From contig NC_049982.1 of assembly GCF_000003815.2 (NCBI RefSeq), forward strand, positions 24,640,477 through 24,675,241: 34,765 nt of DNA. The letters run 5' to 3'. The stretch comes from Branchiostoma floridae (Eukaryota > Chordata > Leptocardii > Amphioxiformes > Branchiostomatidae). The notes under the pieces were generated by a model. That model was not told the DNA's origin and did no database searches. It worked only from the letters and a program-made list of their open reading frames with translations. A program made the position numbers and the translations under genes. Positions 8,314-23,300 of this stretch are shown here, piece by piece; the stretch's first letter is position 1, and every line of letters begins with the position of its first letter.

Positions 8314-11300
8314 CTACGGAATTTGTAATCCCATCTTTAGTGGCATATGCGATATGCAATGAGGCTCCTATTGCAAAATTGTCCACTTCCATGCACACAT
8401 AGTGCATTAAACATTCTCTCTTTCAGAGTTGGGCGGCACTGTCTTTGTAATTCTTAGCACCCTTAGTTCATACCATATTTTGTAGAAAACTATTAACGCT
8501 ATCTGAATATACAAATGCGTATCAGCAAATTACTTACCGATCACTTGTGGCTCCTCAGTCTCAATGACGACTTCTGAGAAGGCCGCGTCACTGGCCACAC
8601 CCACATGATTGACAGCCCTGATCTGTACCTTGTACCTGTTGTAGGAGCGGAGATGAAGTCCCATCAGGGTGACATGGGTCTCACTATTCAAACCCACATC
8701 TGTCCAGGGGATGTCTAGCAGATCCTGGCTTAACATCCGGACCTGTAAAGAAGTAACCATTGATTTTCTTTTCTTTCCAAGCTATGGCCCTATGCCAATG
8801 ATTATGACACCAACAGAAGACGAGAACACATTAGCCGTTTAAGCAGAGTTATTTTCTTAAAAAATAAAATAACAGTGTGATTAAAGAGCTATGCGTGCGA
8901 CAGTCATCTGAAAATTGCTTGCTTTCAAAACAACTTGTATGGCAGAAAATGAACTAACCTGATAGTGGTGAATACCAGACTCATCGAAGAACCCAGACCA
9001 GGTCACGTGGACGACATCAGCAGCGGCCTGATGTTGACCCCGGATCGGGTAGTAAGATGAAGAACTCGTCACCGTCTGAACTATAGCGCGGTCGCTTTAA
9101 AGGGACAAGAGTATGAACATACAATGTGTGATATTCATTATCGGACTTGTTATTAATCAATCAATCATTTACTTCGCCCCTGCAGTGGTGGCTCAAGCGA
9201 TTAGACAAAACGGCTATATTGTCAATGAAGTTATTGTTACCAACAGGAGCTAAATTTATCACCGCTGATAGGCTACACACCAAAAAGGTACGGTGATGTT
9301 AATTCAGTGACATAGCACACCTTTCAGGAGGTTGGAGTACAACGGTGACGCCGTCTGACGTGACGTGAGAGGACACCCCGGCATGGTTGGTACAGCGGAC
9401 CGTTGGGTAGACCGTCTGTCCGTGGGTCAGGTTACCAGTCAGGTCACACACGGCAGGCAGGACAGACGGCAGGCGGACAAAAGGCTGGAGCTCCCCGGAG
9501 CCAGGGGAGAGGCCTGCGGCGTCACACTTTGCCTTATTGCTTTGCCTTATTGCTTTGTAAGCATACTCTTTAAGCAGAGGTTAGGCTCCGACTGTCTTGA
9601 CGCCTTTCTAGTCGTTCTTATGGGGCTTTTTATTTTCATTTTTGAATTTTGCATGCATGTACCTTCCCGCGCGTGCACCTTTTAGGGAAACATAAAAAAT
9701 AAAAAGACGTACCGATTGTCCAGTCACAAAAGTCTATCCCGCTCTCGTCATCTTGAACAACCCAGTACAGGGAAAAAACGGACGTGTTTTGGTAGTCCAA
9801 GTCCTCAATCTGACTTCCGTCCTGCAATGAATTAGGACAACCTTGTTCAAATTACTTTACGAGAACAGCCCTTAACAGAAATTGACTATAACGTTAGACT
9901 CAATCTCAATATTTGATTTGAATACTTTGCAAAATAACTATAGGTAATTTTTCATAACAATTGAAAATTTTCTAGCCATTGAGGCAAAGATAAAACGTCA
10001 ATCAACAAAGAATACAGTCAAGAGGCATGGTAAAACTGGCAAAGATACCTTCACGTCAGAGATAACCGGCGGCGTGAGGTCCACCAGGACCGGGTCCGAG
10101 TACACGACTGCCCGCAGCTCTGCCGCGTTCTCTGCCACCACGGTCACGTGGAGAAAGGCTCCATGGTCCAGGCGGATGTGACTGTTCTGGGCATGCGTGT
10201 TTCTTCCCACGGATCTGAAGACCTGTAGCTGCGTTCCTCCTGTAGTGACAATGGTCAGAGTGTGCTGAAGTGCAAGTTTGTATATCAAAGCAGTTCAAGT
10301 TGATGTATCTTTGAAGAATGTACTCTTTCTTGCAAATTTAAACCCATATTGTAGTCCTGGGTCAAGTCATGATATTCTCAAAGTTCTATTTGCTCACTTT
10401 AATGCAGGTAGTGTTTCTAAATGTTACTTTTCTTTCTTCTCTTTTATAACAAATCCATCAAATTCACTTGGGTATTGGTATTTATACTTATCTATCAAGT
10501 AAAGCTTGACAGTTATGGTTGGTGTACATGTGACGTCATTGAGTGTATGGTAAAAAGTCGCCCACCTCTTGCAGTGCCGATAGCCCAGCTGTAGTCTATG
10601 ATGGGACTTTCCGGGTCCACAAAGTCCCAGGCGGCGTGCACGGATGTCCAGCTGTGTACGAACCGGGTGTGCAGGCGGACAGGACTGGGCTTGGGGGCGG
10701 TGGTGTTGGGGTCAGCAGAAGGGCGCTGTGGACCGAGCTGTACTCTCTCAACCTGTTAATGATATAAGTACAAGTTGAAAGGCGTTTTCGCAAAGACGTT
10801 TAGAAATTGGTAGATACTATGAGATCACATTATCGAAATATACAGGAAAAGGTGACCCACATGCAAATTGTGGGATGCACATGCAATTATAAAAAAGTGT
10901 CAGTTTCACATCCAAGGAATATCAATGGTATTTGCAGACAACTGTTGTAGCTTAACCGAAAATATTGCTGATGTTAAGTCGACTAATAGAATAACAGCTA
11001 CACACCTGCACATTGTCCAGTGCAATGCCGTTCCAGACTCCTGCCGAACCAATAGTGATGTTTGACACAGTGTGCAGGGCTGTGAAGTAGAACACGTGGC
11101 AGTGCCAGGTGATGTTCGTGTCCAGCTGCAGCTGTGTGCCCTCCAGGTGAGACGGGCGCTGGTACAGTTTGAAGACGCGGTGCATGCCGGGACCTTGCAC
11201 ATACCCTTCTTGAGAAAGGACCGGAGTGTGGGAAGGGAAGACGGGTGAGGCGTGGAAGGTGAGGCAATATTTGTCTCCTGGAGTCGTGCTGACAGCCTGG

Positions 11301-14300
11301 GAAACGGACCCCAGGAGAAGGAGGTAGCTGCGGCCATCTTGGCTGATGGCTTGACTCGGGGAAGAGACGTTGGCGATTCCTGATGTCAACCATGATACCG
11401 GGAGTCCAATGTTCCCATCACTCTGTTTCAGGGAACAAAAATTCATCAGAGGCTACAGTGACAAAAGCAAGTTCAACAGTCGTAATGACAGACCTTCATT
11501 GTACAGCTTCTGAAAAATAACAGTATAAAGAAAAACATAGCAATATTAAGCGTAAATTTCCTCCGCGTCAATCTGTCATGTATGGTGTCCGTCTCTTTTG
11601 ATCAATATTTACTATTGTTGAATGTAAATATCAAAATATATACATTTGATTGAGTATTGAGTGAATATTTACCACACATATAAAGCATGTAACTTTCAGG
11701 AGGTACTAGGTATACAAGTCAAGTCAAGAAACATTATACCATTGTTATATAAAATATGTGCTAACCTGCAAGTCTTCAAAAGAAGGGTTAAGTAGCAGGT
11801 TGTTCCCGAAGCTAACATTCTCCATTGGTAAAGGGGCTGTGGTGTCCACAGTGACTCCATCAGAGAAGGCTGGAGGAGACCACAGACCAGACGCGTCTAC
11901 AGCGTACACGGTCACGTAGTACTTGATACCTAATACACGACAGGATACACTGTCATATACTGTTCTAAGATTGTTCTTGACATAAACATGGCTTATTATC
12001 AAATCGAAATTAGTCAAACACCTAGATTACAAATGAAGTATGATGCGTAAAAACAAGAATTAAGGCTTGAGGTTACATTATCGTACCGTTGTTGAAAGTG
12101 CACGGAACGTCTCTTGCTGCAGACAGTCTCAGCCCCACGTCTGCACAAGGTGAGACGTCATCACGTCCAGGTGCGGTGCCGAAGCAGCAGATGTAATGAT
12201 GTATGAAGGACTGCAGGTCAGAGAAGCCTCGCCAGGTGGCCGCCACACGACAGCTGCTGTTCTGGTAGTCCGCGTCATGGACACCCAACCCGTCCTGAAC
12301 AACCCCTGATGTGGGGCTCTCTATATCAACCTGGAAGAAGCAATCACATTGTCAGTAGGTAAAGGGATCGAAATAAGTCCTATTTCATTTTAAAACAGGA
12401 AACGCTGTATCCACTTGGAATTGACTACATGCATCGTAATGAACTACAGATAATGATTTTTTCCCGTTTTACTATAGCAGCCTAATACATGTCTAATATT
12501 CACTGACACTTACCAAGAACCCGTCGGAGCTGACCGTTGTGTGCATCCCTGCACGGTTGAAGGCTCTGACGTTACTGTAGTACCTCACATTGGGTTCAAG
12601 TGTAAGGGCGTGGAGCAGGATTTCATCCGTAGTAGAAGATAGGTTGAAGTGGCTGAACGGACTGATGTCTTCTCCTGGGTATTTATGCAAAGATAACGAT
12701 TCATTTACATTCAGTGAAATGATATAATGATACAATTATATAGTAATTATTGATGGAATGAAAAGTGTGGTATGGCAATGTGTCTTCGGGGTTCGTCAAA
12801 CCTATCAAGCAGGAACTGTCCGGGAAAAAAAGAAAGAAGAACGATGAACAATGGAAAAGATGGAATAAAAATATCAGAGAATGGGCAGAAAGCCACTAAG
12901 TGAAACACTGAGAAAAACACGTAAAGAATGGAGAGAACTGGAGAAATCCAGACCACGTTTTCTTTTATGAATGTGCATAAAATGAGAGCGCCATTCAACT
13001 ACCTCCAGGAAAAGTGCTGAGAGACACCAGGAAATACGCCACGCCCACTTCCTGGTCCATAAAGACGTTCCTCCACCCCACACCCAGCTGGGACGTGCTG
13101 TTACTGAAGTCAACGTCAACTACCTGGCCAACGTCCGAAAGGTCATTCACCTACGGCAAAAAAGTATCATTTTGACGTTTTCTTGCTACTTGCCAGTTTA
13201 TGTTTATCAGGTATTTATATTAGTCCGATTGTGCATTCAACTTTTCTAGGGTTTAGTAAGATAGTCATCGAATACCGCAGTAAAGGAATGTAGCGATACC
13301 GTTAATTAATTGTCGGAATTGAAACGTTATTTATCTCCAAACCCACGGAAAAAGTAAAATATGCAACCCACGGGATGATGCTTATGCAAATTTGTTAATG
13401 TATGATACACCTTGACATGTGGACATGACTCAGAGAGGGCGATACTTTGTTCCGCGCGATAATGGGTTCCGCTTCGTTATATTATGTTACATACTTGTAT
13501 CGTTTCATTAGTCAATGGTACAGAAATGTCAAAAAAAAGTTTTCAACACTCATAGATCAAAATAGTATCATGATGGTTGAACTTCACTAAGCAGATGTTT
13601 TTACTGAAAAAATATAGTCTGTATGGCGTATTACCTTTCTTGACTTTGACACAGCGGGTGGAGTGAAGTCTGTCAGGATGCCGTCCGACCGGAAGTCCAT
13701 GTACTCGTGGCTGCCGTACCAGGCCCGCACGTGGAATACGTACTTAATTTCCGGCTGGAGAAGTACTGAACAAAGTACATTTCTTTTTGACACCACACCA
13801 TTAGTTTTTGAAGTAAATGCCATAAAAGCATCAGATTCAATCCAAGCGAAGATTACTCCCCGAAGCACCGGTATAATATTCGTGTAATAGAAATCGCATT
13901 TAAAGTGAAAATAAGATGATTTTTCTTAATCATTATTGCGATTTTTGCTGTGCAGGAACTTGAAATTCAACTTGTATGTAACAGTTGGTAGACAAATTGA
14001 TAGACAAACTGATAAGTCAATTTACTGATTGGTTGATTATAAAAGTCATTTATTGTTTATATGATTACTCGATTATACTCACATACGTCTCGAGGAAGAC
14101 TCAGCACAGCCCTGGTTCTCAGTCCTACATCAAACCAAATCCTTTCAGTCCCAATCTCAAGTGTTCCGAGATCTTCACCAAACTGGCTTGCGCTCCACTC
14201 AAACCTATAAAGATGATAAAAAAATAGAAAGAAAACGTAACAAGGCACTTTGGGACACAGACTGTCACCTATCGTATAAAAACATTCTATTTACAGATAT

Positions 14301-17300
14301 TCACATGTACATGGGGTATACATTTTTTCGCCAAATATACATACCAACTAACAAATGAACAAACGGGCGGTTGTCATGATTTGTACCAAATGATATGCAT
14401 AAGTTATCTGATGAAGGCTGTGAATTAGGTTTAATACGTCACCTTTTTATCTGTTTTTCTCCTGGAAGGATTTCCCATCGAGCCGCTAGTGCACACTGGG
14501 AAGGCGTGACGTCAGCATCCACAGCCTGCTGACTGCGCATGTCTGTTACGTCATACACGAGGACCTGCTGGTACTTGGACGAGTCTATGTGGAATCAAAT
14601 GTTATACAGTATGAACCCTTGACTTGTTTGCATCAAACATCAAATTAATTAGGTCGTAGTCAATGCAGGCGACAGCTATGATCATAGTTTCTGAGTTCAT
14701 TTCCAGCACAGTCACAGAGTGCAACCTACGTCATCAAAACAGTGGAGCTAGCTTGTGAGCGCCAGAATGTCTTGCATATTGATGAATCATAGATTGACGC
14801 TGTAGAGTTTACCTGTAACAGTGCTACAGCCCATGCCCAGTGGTTCACACTTTTTATTCTGTGGTGCGCATGTGCAGTCCCCTTCACAAGACTCCGCGTC
14901 ACATCTCCTGACCAATGACAGGACGCCGCTGTGAGGGCCGGACGGTACCACTTCAAATGCATCGTGTGCCTCAAGACTTTCCAGCCCAACCTGAGAGGCA
15001 AGATCCATATCGTTCTCATCTTCTACATTTATGATAAACTGTTCAGTTATTAAACTGATTATCATCATAACTGAACATTGTCATATACTTATTAGTTTTC
15101 CTTCAAGTGTTCTTGACGGCGTGGTCATATTTGTCGTACGATTTTGATGTCTTAGAATTTTTTAGAATCTTAAGAATCAGTTTTTGCTTCAAGGCAGCTG
15201 AAATTTTGTTCAACCTCACGGTCTGCAGATACAACAGAGTAACGACCACATAATGGTTGTGGAAGAAGCTCATTGTTACCTTGTTGACAGCCCACATCAA
15301 GATGTAGACATGTTCCCCCGGAGTCAGGTCCCTGCTGATGTTGACTGAAGCTGTCTGTATGACACCTTCATCCTCGTGAGCTGTACCGTTCTGATGGGGA
15401 ATGATCACTTCACCGTTCTGAAACAAAATGGAAAACAGTGGTCATAACTAAAGAGTGCTTTTGAGTCTCATCCAATTAATAAAAAGCCTGGTCTTGCCAT
15501 CGAAACGATAGATGGCGGCCCACATACTTGATCAACACTCATTTCCACAATACCAACACACCAAAACAATATTAATCTAACTCTATTTAGATATAGTATA
15601 AATCTATTTAGGTGTAGTCTACTGCCTTCAAATTTAGATAACCAATGTGTCATACACAATTTCTTTATAATCCATGAATACAGTACAGTTGGCAAATTTG
15701 TCTCTAAGATGAATATACGGAGTACATTCAACAAAATGTTACGATATTCATAAAGTTGTTAGTTGAATAGCGAGCATTCTTGTGGTTGTAAATCATTTTT
15801 CAAAATTAATTGGTTTCCAAAAGAAGTTGATTTTAACCTTAAAATTAGAACTTACACCAGTGAGTAGCGTGATACCTGATTGACATGACTACAACATCAA
15901 GACATCAACAGTAGGAAGTCAGGATACATACCGATAGGTCCCTGCCGCTGAACTCTGACCCGACGGTGACGTGATACCTCTGGATGCCGGTATGGATGTC
16001 GGAGAAGCCGAGCCAGGCCAGCCTGACGTGAGGAGGGGCTGTTCCGTTCTGCTGCTGGTACCCCATCCAGCTGTCCTGGTGACGGGACAGCTGCGCCGCG
16101 TGCTCCGTGTGGACAGCAAACGTACCCACGGTCGGGGGAGTCGCGTCGATCTGGCACGAATTTGTGGGTAAAATACTGTTAGATTTTAGCTAGGACATAT
16201 TGTCAAAACATGCGATACATCTCATGGATACTGTAAATGTTTTTAAGTTCGCGGGGATTTAATTTCGCGGTAGCGGGAAAAAGGACTTTTCGCGGTGGGT
16301 TTAAGTTCGTGGTAACACCATAGACTGCAATCTAATATCATAGTAGAAAAATGTTCGCGGTGGTTTTAAATTCGCGGTGAAGTGGTCACCGCGAAAACCG
16401 CGAACATTAATCCACCGCGAACATTTCTGCATTTACAGTATATACAAAATTCATGATCAGGTGTACACCCTACAAGATCATGAAAAGACGTCTTCAGAAG
16501 AGGTACCGACTCACCAGAAGTCCCTGCGTCTCCGCAGACGCACACAGCCGCGCCATGTTACACGTGACCACCCGTACAGAGTAGGTGTTCCCGTCATGCA
16601 AGGTCAGGTTCGTGAACTTGTAGTCCCGCACGGAGCCGACAATCTGTAGCATTAGAACACAAGTACTGTCTTCATACATGATGCTCAGTTTACGACGAAG
16701 TAAACACTCAATACGTTACATGTAGTGTGAAGAAACTTGAATGTTTTGCTAAATGTGAAGTTAGTCCGAAAAGCAAACAAGCGAATGTTGTAAACCTGAC
16801 CTGTACCGGCTCGATGTCCACGTCTGTCTGGTGATGAGTGAAGACTGACAGGTGCTGCCGCTCCAGAGGACTGTCGGGGTCACTGACCTCCCAGGTAACG
16901 GACAGCACTGTTCTCCACACCTATAAGAGAAACGTTATCTACGTGAATCTAACAAATAGATCCAAACCCGTCAAGATATTCTGTCTGTTTCTACGACGTC
17001 ATGTGTACATTTACAAAGGTGGCAGGTTAATATCTAAGAAAAGTGTTTCAAATATAAAACATAAGTGCTGTAGTTTACCTGGCTTTCAGCTACTATTGAC
17101 CCATGCTGTAAGTCAAACGATGGCCCGCTAACAAAAACAGGAGGTGTGTCGTCAACTGTGACTCCATTGGACGATCTTTCCACATACAGCCCTATGAACA
17201 AAAGTTAGACACCATTTAACGTTAGCAATATGACTTATAGCTCGTAAGATCCAATCCTGAGACATGCGTACAGTGTCTTATCATACGGTTGCGTACCTGC

Positions 17301-20300
17301 TTTGTTGTAAGCCCTAACCGTGACGTAGACTGCCTGACCAATCGGCAGAGGTGGGTCAACACGGGAGATATACGCCATCTCCGTAAGATGTAGTCTTGAG
17401 GTGGAGTACACATCTTCTCCGCCAGGTGTCGTGCCTGCACGCCACTCATAGTGAGACAAACCGGAATGAGGATCGTGGAAACCGAACCAGTGAGCTCCCA
17501 GGAATGTCCTATGGAAAGTAACGCTGAGTGATTATAACATGTTCGCACGTAATTGGCGGCTGTTATTTTTGATAATGATCAGGTAACTGTATTTGTTTGT
17601 TTTTGTTTTGTTCAGAAGGATGGCATATTACACAATAACTAACCTGGAGGCTTGGAAAGACAAGTCCATGTCGTCCACTCCATCAGACACAGTCCCCACC
17701 ACTGGAGGTGAGTTGTCCATGATGACACCATCGGAAGTCGCAGAGGAGCACAGGTCGGCTGCGTTACAGGCCACCACTGTGACGTAGTACCTTTTTCCAG
17801 AAACGAGTCTCAAGTTCTCCACAGATGCTTCTGTAGATTAGATAACAAGTTCGATGTGTTAACCTATTCGTGAATAATTTCTGTACTAGCATAACATTTT
17901 TCAACTTTCATAAGCTACTGGGAAGGGTGTGCGTGTAGTTTTAAGAATTAGGGTATGCTTCGTCGAGAGCCACACCCCTTTAGCTGACCAGCTATGGAAC
18001 TGGTGTATGAATAGATAGATGGATGTAAATATGAATACATGAACAGAACACATGTACAGCTGGCATAAACAGCTTGACCAACCTTGAAGTAAACCGACAT
18101 CTTCAGCCTCCATGACGTCATCACATCCGGGACATGTGCCGATGCTCCACGAGTAACCAATGAGAGCCGTGTGGGGGTCGTGGAAACCTTCCCACCAGGC
18201 ATGCAGGGTTTCTGTGTCCGTCTGTGGTGTAATCATTAGATGATCAGTGGTCTTTGTTCGTGTTTCAGCTATTAAGCTTAAGCATATGTCAGTATTTAGT
18301 GCTATCGAGATCTTATGCACACAATCATTCCATTCCAAGCGTTCTCATGATAACCAAAACATGAGAATGTCTGTATTTTTTATTGTTTAAATTGGTTATT
18401 GGTTATTGGGTGTTACATACGCAGCTCTCTATTTGTGGCCAGGGGGTCAGGTCCTCCCGGGCAACATATTGTACGTAGGTGAATGTGTCAATTTTTGTGA
18501 CTTGAAGGCCAAATAACGAACCACATGTGTCCCATAACAAGTTCTACAATCACCTGAAAGTCCACATCATGCCTGTCCCCACCGGACCCACCGTCGTACA
18601 CAAACCCTGCCGCGGGAGGAGACGTCTCCACCACCGCTGCCCAGGAGCAGGCAGAGGACGACAGACCGGCTCCATTGTAACCCTGGAAACAAACGGGAAG
18701 GATGAACTCATGTTTATGATGAAGTATGACCCTTTTGATGGCCCATGATAAAGTACAGATTTTACAGTGATATATTTCTTCAAGCGATTTTTAAAGAAGA
18801 CGTATATCTGTAGCCTTTGTCACTAGGCCACACTAATAATAACATTTCCTGAAAAAGTCATGCTATATTTTCTACAATTGATCAGGTTTTGATAGTACTT
18901 TGCCATCTCAAATGCCCAGTTTCGATGGCAATTTGCAATAAACATCATCTTATTTTCCAAAATAACCTACCATCACAGAAATGTAATACGCATGTCCCTC
19001 CTGCAGATGTAGGTCCAACGCGGTGTCTGACATGGCTTCCTCTAACTCTGTCCTGGTGAGCGCCATCATGTCACAGTGGCCTGGCTGGGATCCCACGCAC
19101 CACTCATAGTACGACATGCCTGTACAGTGAAACAATACATGATAAATGTAAATTCACATATCTTACAGAAAAAGAAAAGCTAAGTTGCTTTGTAATTGTC
19201 ACGAAATGGTGCCCATATAATGTCCAGAACAAACGTACATGAACGGACTCGGTCAGATAGATGTGTAGCAACAAATGTAATCGTTCATTTCAAGCAATGA
19301 AAAATATTTAGAGACCTAATAGCGCTAATACTTTATTAAGTTTTACTACTTAAACAAAGCACATTAACCGTTGACTGATAATGATAAAATGTTTTAATGA
19401 CGCGGAAAAGTGTTCAGCTATCAGGTGACGTCAATGTGTACTGCACAAACCTACCACTTTCAGGATCTATAAAGACCCTATCCCAGTTGGCTGACACCGA
19501 TGACGTGGAGAGAAGGTACCGGCCTCCTACATCTATCTCAGCATCAGTCACAACAGGTGCCGAGACGTCCACTGTCACTCCCCGGGACACGCTCGTCACG
19601 GTCAGGCCTACATAGTCAGTCGCTACGGCAAAGATATAGTTTGATTCTAAAAATTGATCAAGATTCTAACATGCTCAACTGTAGTCTCACACCCAGTAGC
19701 ACTATTTGCATTGATGACATTCCTACAATAGAGGAACCATGTAGAGCACTGGAAAGTCTTTATAGCACTAGGTTGTAACTGTCTATCCAAAGCGAATACG
19801 TTACATTGACTTCTTGCAACACGCTAACTCTAATTGAAAGACATAAACATTAGGTCATGCATAGTGTCCCTGAATGATAATGGCTATATTGGTTGCTATG
19901 AAGTTATTTTAATTTTATTTACTACGAAATTGGAATGTTAAAAGACCATATCTTCATAACTTCATAATTATGATCTATGACTATGAACAACATAACATCG
20001 ACATGAAATATTCCACCCATCCCTTACCTCTCACAGTTGCATAGTAGGTGTGTCCAGAGTACAACCGGAGGCCATGCACTGTTGCCATGTTCGTAACGCC
20101 AACATCCATAAAGTCCTGAATGTCGACACCATTTGGACTGGTACCTGCCAAAAATATAATTTTGTTTTCCTTCAGATCAAGCAGGAACAATTCCAGCCTT
20201 ATATCTGGTACTACAAATAGACCATTAATATGTCAAATTTCTAACTTAAGTTACAATTTAGATTCAAAGAAAACAGTACAGAAGATACAGTTCAGTATGG

Positions 20301-23300
20301 GATGGAACCGACAGGATGTTACATGCAGAATACATACTTACCGACAGCAACTTCATACTTGTGAATCCCGCTATGATGAGACGATCTGCCGTGCTCCTCA
20401 ACGTCAACAAACGCGTCCCAGTAGACTATCATCTCTGACGTTGACGTCTGACAGGAATACAAGAGTCGTTTTTGCCATGCTTGCGTGTAATGAGAATTAT
20501 TGCGTGGGTATGATTATCATGTAACATGAGAATTCATTTTCTCATGTGCTACAATCAGCATTCTATCATATTCCGGGTTAGCTGAAGTTGATAGTACATA
20601 TGTGTTAAGCAATTGTGCCACTACATGTACACATCCAAGTACCTTACCTGGAATCGCATGTCCTTGTGTTTGACCCACACGTGCCCCGGCAGTGGAGGTG
20701 TGAGATCCACGGTGATACCGTTAGAACAGGAGTCTACCTCCGCTAGGGGCTGGTCGAACAACTCGAAATGCAAAACTGTCGCGTTCGCGTGGACACAGAT
20801 GTGGTACCTGCTTCCGTGTAACAGCTCGATGTCTGGGACGTTCACAAAGTTTTCCTGGAGTAAAATAGTGAATGATAATGACCTTAGGAATATTCACTGC
20901 TATCTCAAACCCTTAAAAATCAAATTAATGGAGATGCAACCCCATACCTCAGTTTCGCTACAAGCCAAAACCTGTGGGGCACTGCAGTCGTAATCAGAAT
21001 ACTTCAGGCCGTGACGGGGGGCGACATAGGCCCAGTTGTGAATGGCGTCATCAGACACCACCTTCCACCGGTAGTGCCCGTGCCGCAGTGTCGGCCAGAC
21101 CGCGGACAGTTTGTCACGGGCGGGCGTGAACTCCTGCTCGGGTAGCGGCCACTTATCATTTTGTGGGAGGTAAACATCACTGTAAAGAAAAGTGGATATT
21201 TCATGTTAATGGAAAGAGAGAATATAGATATATAGATATGAAGCCATCTTGGTATTGTCGTAAATTGTAGTTGAAACTCTTCGTATCGAAATATATTTTC
21301 CCACAAACAACTGAGTTGAATTTAATGAGTTAAAAGCTCAAAGACATATGATTATGAGATACCATATAGGCCTTAATGGTTGTCCTTGATCTTCTATAGT
21401 GTAATGAATGTATCTTAAAAAGCACTCACCTCATGTATGTTAATTCCAAATTCCCTACTGCATCTATCACTGTCGGTGGAGTGATGAGGCTCGGGTCGGG
21501 TGAATCACAGTCCAGTACGTCCCGAGCGGCGGTAGAGTACAGACCCACCCTGTTGTACCCTCGGATGAGCAGGCGGAGGCAATGGGTGAAGTCTAAATCA
21601 TCATCCAATGTTACCTCATAGGTGAGCTGGGAATAAAGTCAAAATACATGTAGCCATCAATTGTAGACAATTCCTTATAAGGTGTTCTACAAACACTGGA
21701 AATGTGCAGAAGTCAGATTCACGTTATTGTAATGTCATGTTATCCTATCATCAACAATAAAGACACGTTAAGTCAGACATAACACAGGCAGAAGAGCACA
21801 TCGCAAATTCTACCTACTTGGCCTTCAGCCACCATCTTTGTCTGGATCGTTTGCCAGGATAAAATGATGTCACCATAGGCCGAACCCTTCGAAGACATAT
21901 CCGTTGCCAAGTTCCACTCATAGTGTATGGACGGATCCTCAAACGTCGGCTGGGTTGTGTCCACATTACCAAACTTGTTCCAGGTGAACGCCAATACATT
22001 TGACGTCCTGTTGTAACCGACAGAGCAGATCTGTCCCGGGGTCGGCGGGTTGTGGAGAACCGTGAACCCATCACTGTGTGCGGGCTGCAAGAAATTACCA
22101 TCGAAACGTTAATCATTCAGATATTTCACATGTATGCTTAGCAAAAAGCTTTCTTGCAAAATGGATGACGTATCTTCTGGATTCAATAATGTTTCATATA
22201 TATGGGGTACCTGGAAACATCCGGCTGGGTGGCACAACCTGACCACAGACCGGTAACGATTCGAGTTGAGAAGGAACAGTCCTGTCCACCTGCCATGACT
22301 GGACATCTGCATGTTCCTGAACTCTGTGATTCGTGTCCATGATGGCACCCTGAGGGAAGCAGAAATATGTAATTGATGAGCATATCTTCTATGACTTAAG
22401 TTTTTATCAGCAAACTTTTCTGTGATAGGTAGCTATACAACACTAACTTAAGTCATATTCGTTTTCCATTCAATATCCTCTTTGACAATTTCCACTATCG
22501 TTTAAGTCAATGTACCCGCCCAGTGTCGCTTCCCTCTCCACAGCCCACTCAACTCTGCGCACGAATGTCTTCACGGTGTCGGGAATGGTCCAACGGGCCT
22601 CAACGGTTGTCGTAGAAATCTGGGAATCTTTGTCTTCTGGGCATCCAACATTGATGAGGTTAGCGTGATGGAAGAAAGTCACGTTGGTATCTGAAATGAT
22701 GTAAATGGATATCATGATTGTATTACAGAGATTCAGAATAAATAACACGATTTGAATGCATGGAATCTGCTTTCAATTGGGGACTAGATATTGAATTATG
22801 CAGATTTAAGTTGACAGCTGGAGACATATGTATGAAATTCGCACCCATGTTGCAGCCAAGACCATCGGAGACCTCCGTCGCATTGATGACGTCATCATCT
22901 TTCAAGACCACTACACCGTCTGACGTCACTGAAATATTTCCGGATTCCGTACCAGCTAAGACAGTGACGTAGTAGGTCTGAAAATTTGAAATATTCCTAT
23001 TATGGCCACACGGAAGAAAAAAAAAATTGCACAATTAGGTAAATTCTTATCATTATGTGTTTACTCAATAAATAGATTTCTTGTCAATAACCATTTCTAG
23101 TTACAGGAACGTCTTACCTGAAACGTTTTGAGATGCAGATTGTGGGCTGTGAAGCTGGTGTTCTGTCCAATGTAAGTGAATGACGTGATGTCCGCCAGCC
23201 CCGGCTGTGTACCGATGCCCACCTGATAGGTGACGTCCTGATGTGGATGTGCGAACCCCAGCCATGCGCAGCTGATAGTGTCAGTACTGCTCTGGATATC

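Noticed and set aside
10906-11393. Two other long minus-strand frames over exon 53
   Set aside because: Shadows of a GC-rich exon. Only the frame with NPSFE (previous exon) and ALDNV gives a recognisable domain and fits phase 0 on both sides.
14726-15019. Frame with MRTIWILPLRLGW over exon 45
   Set aside because: The alternative frame has the cysteine pattern CDAESC...CTCAPQNKKC, similar in style to exon 17, and links in phase to exon 46.
15919-16171. Several overlapping frames over exon 43 on both strands
   Set aside because: Caused by high GC. Only one carries the repeat signature WLGFSDIHTGIQRYHV.
18419-18475. A GC-rich patch between exons 36 and 37 as an extra exon
   Set aside because: Exons 36 and 37 already join in phase 0 with a natural DVDFQ-TDTETL junction. 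The patch has no matching splice sites.
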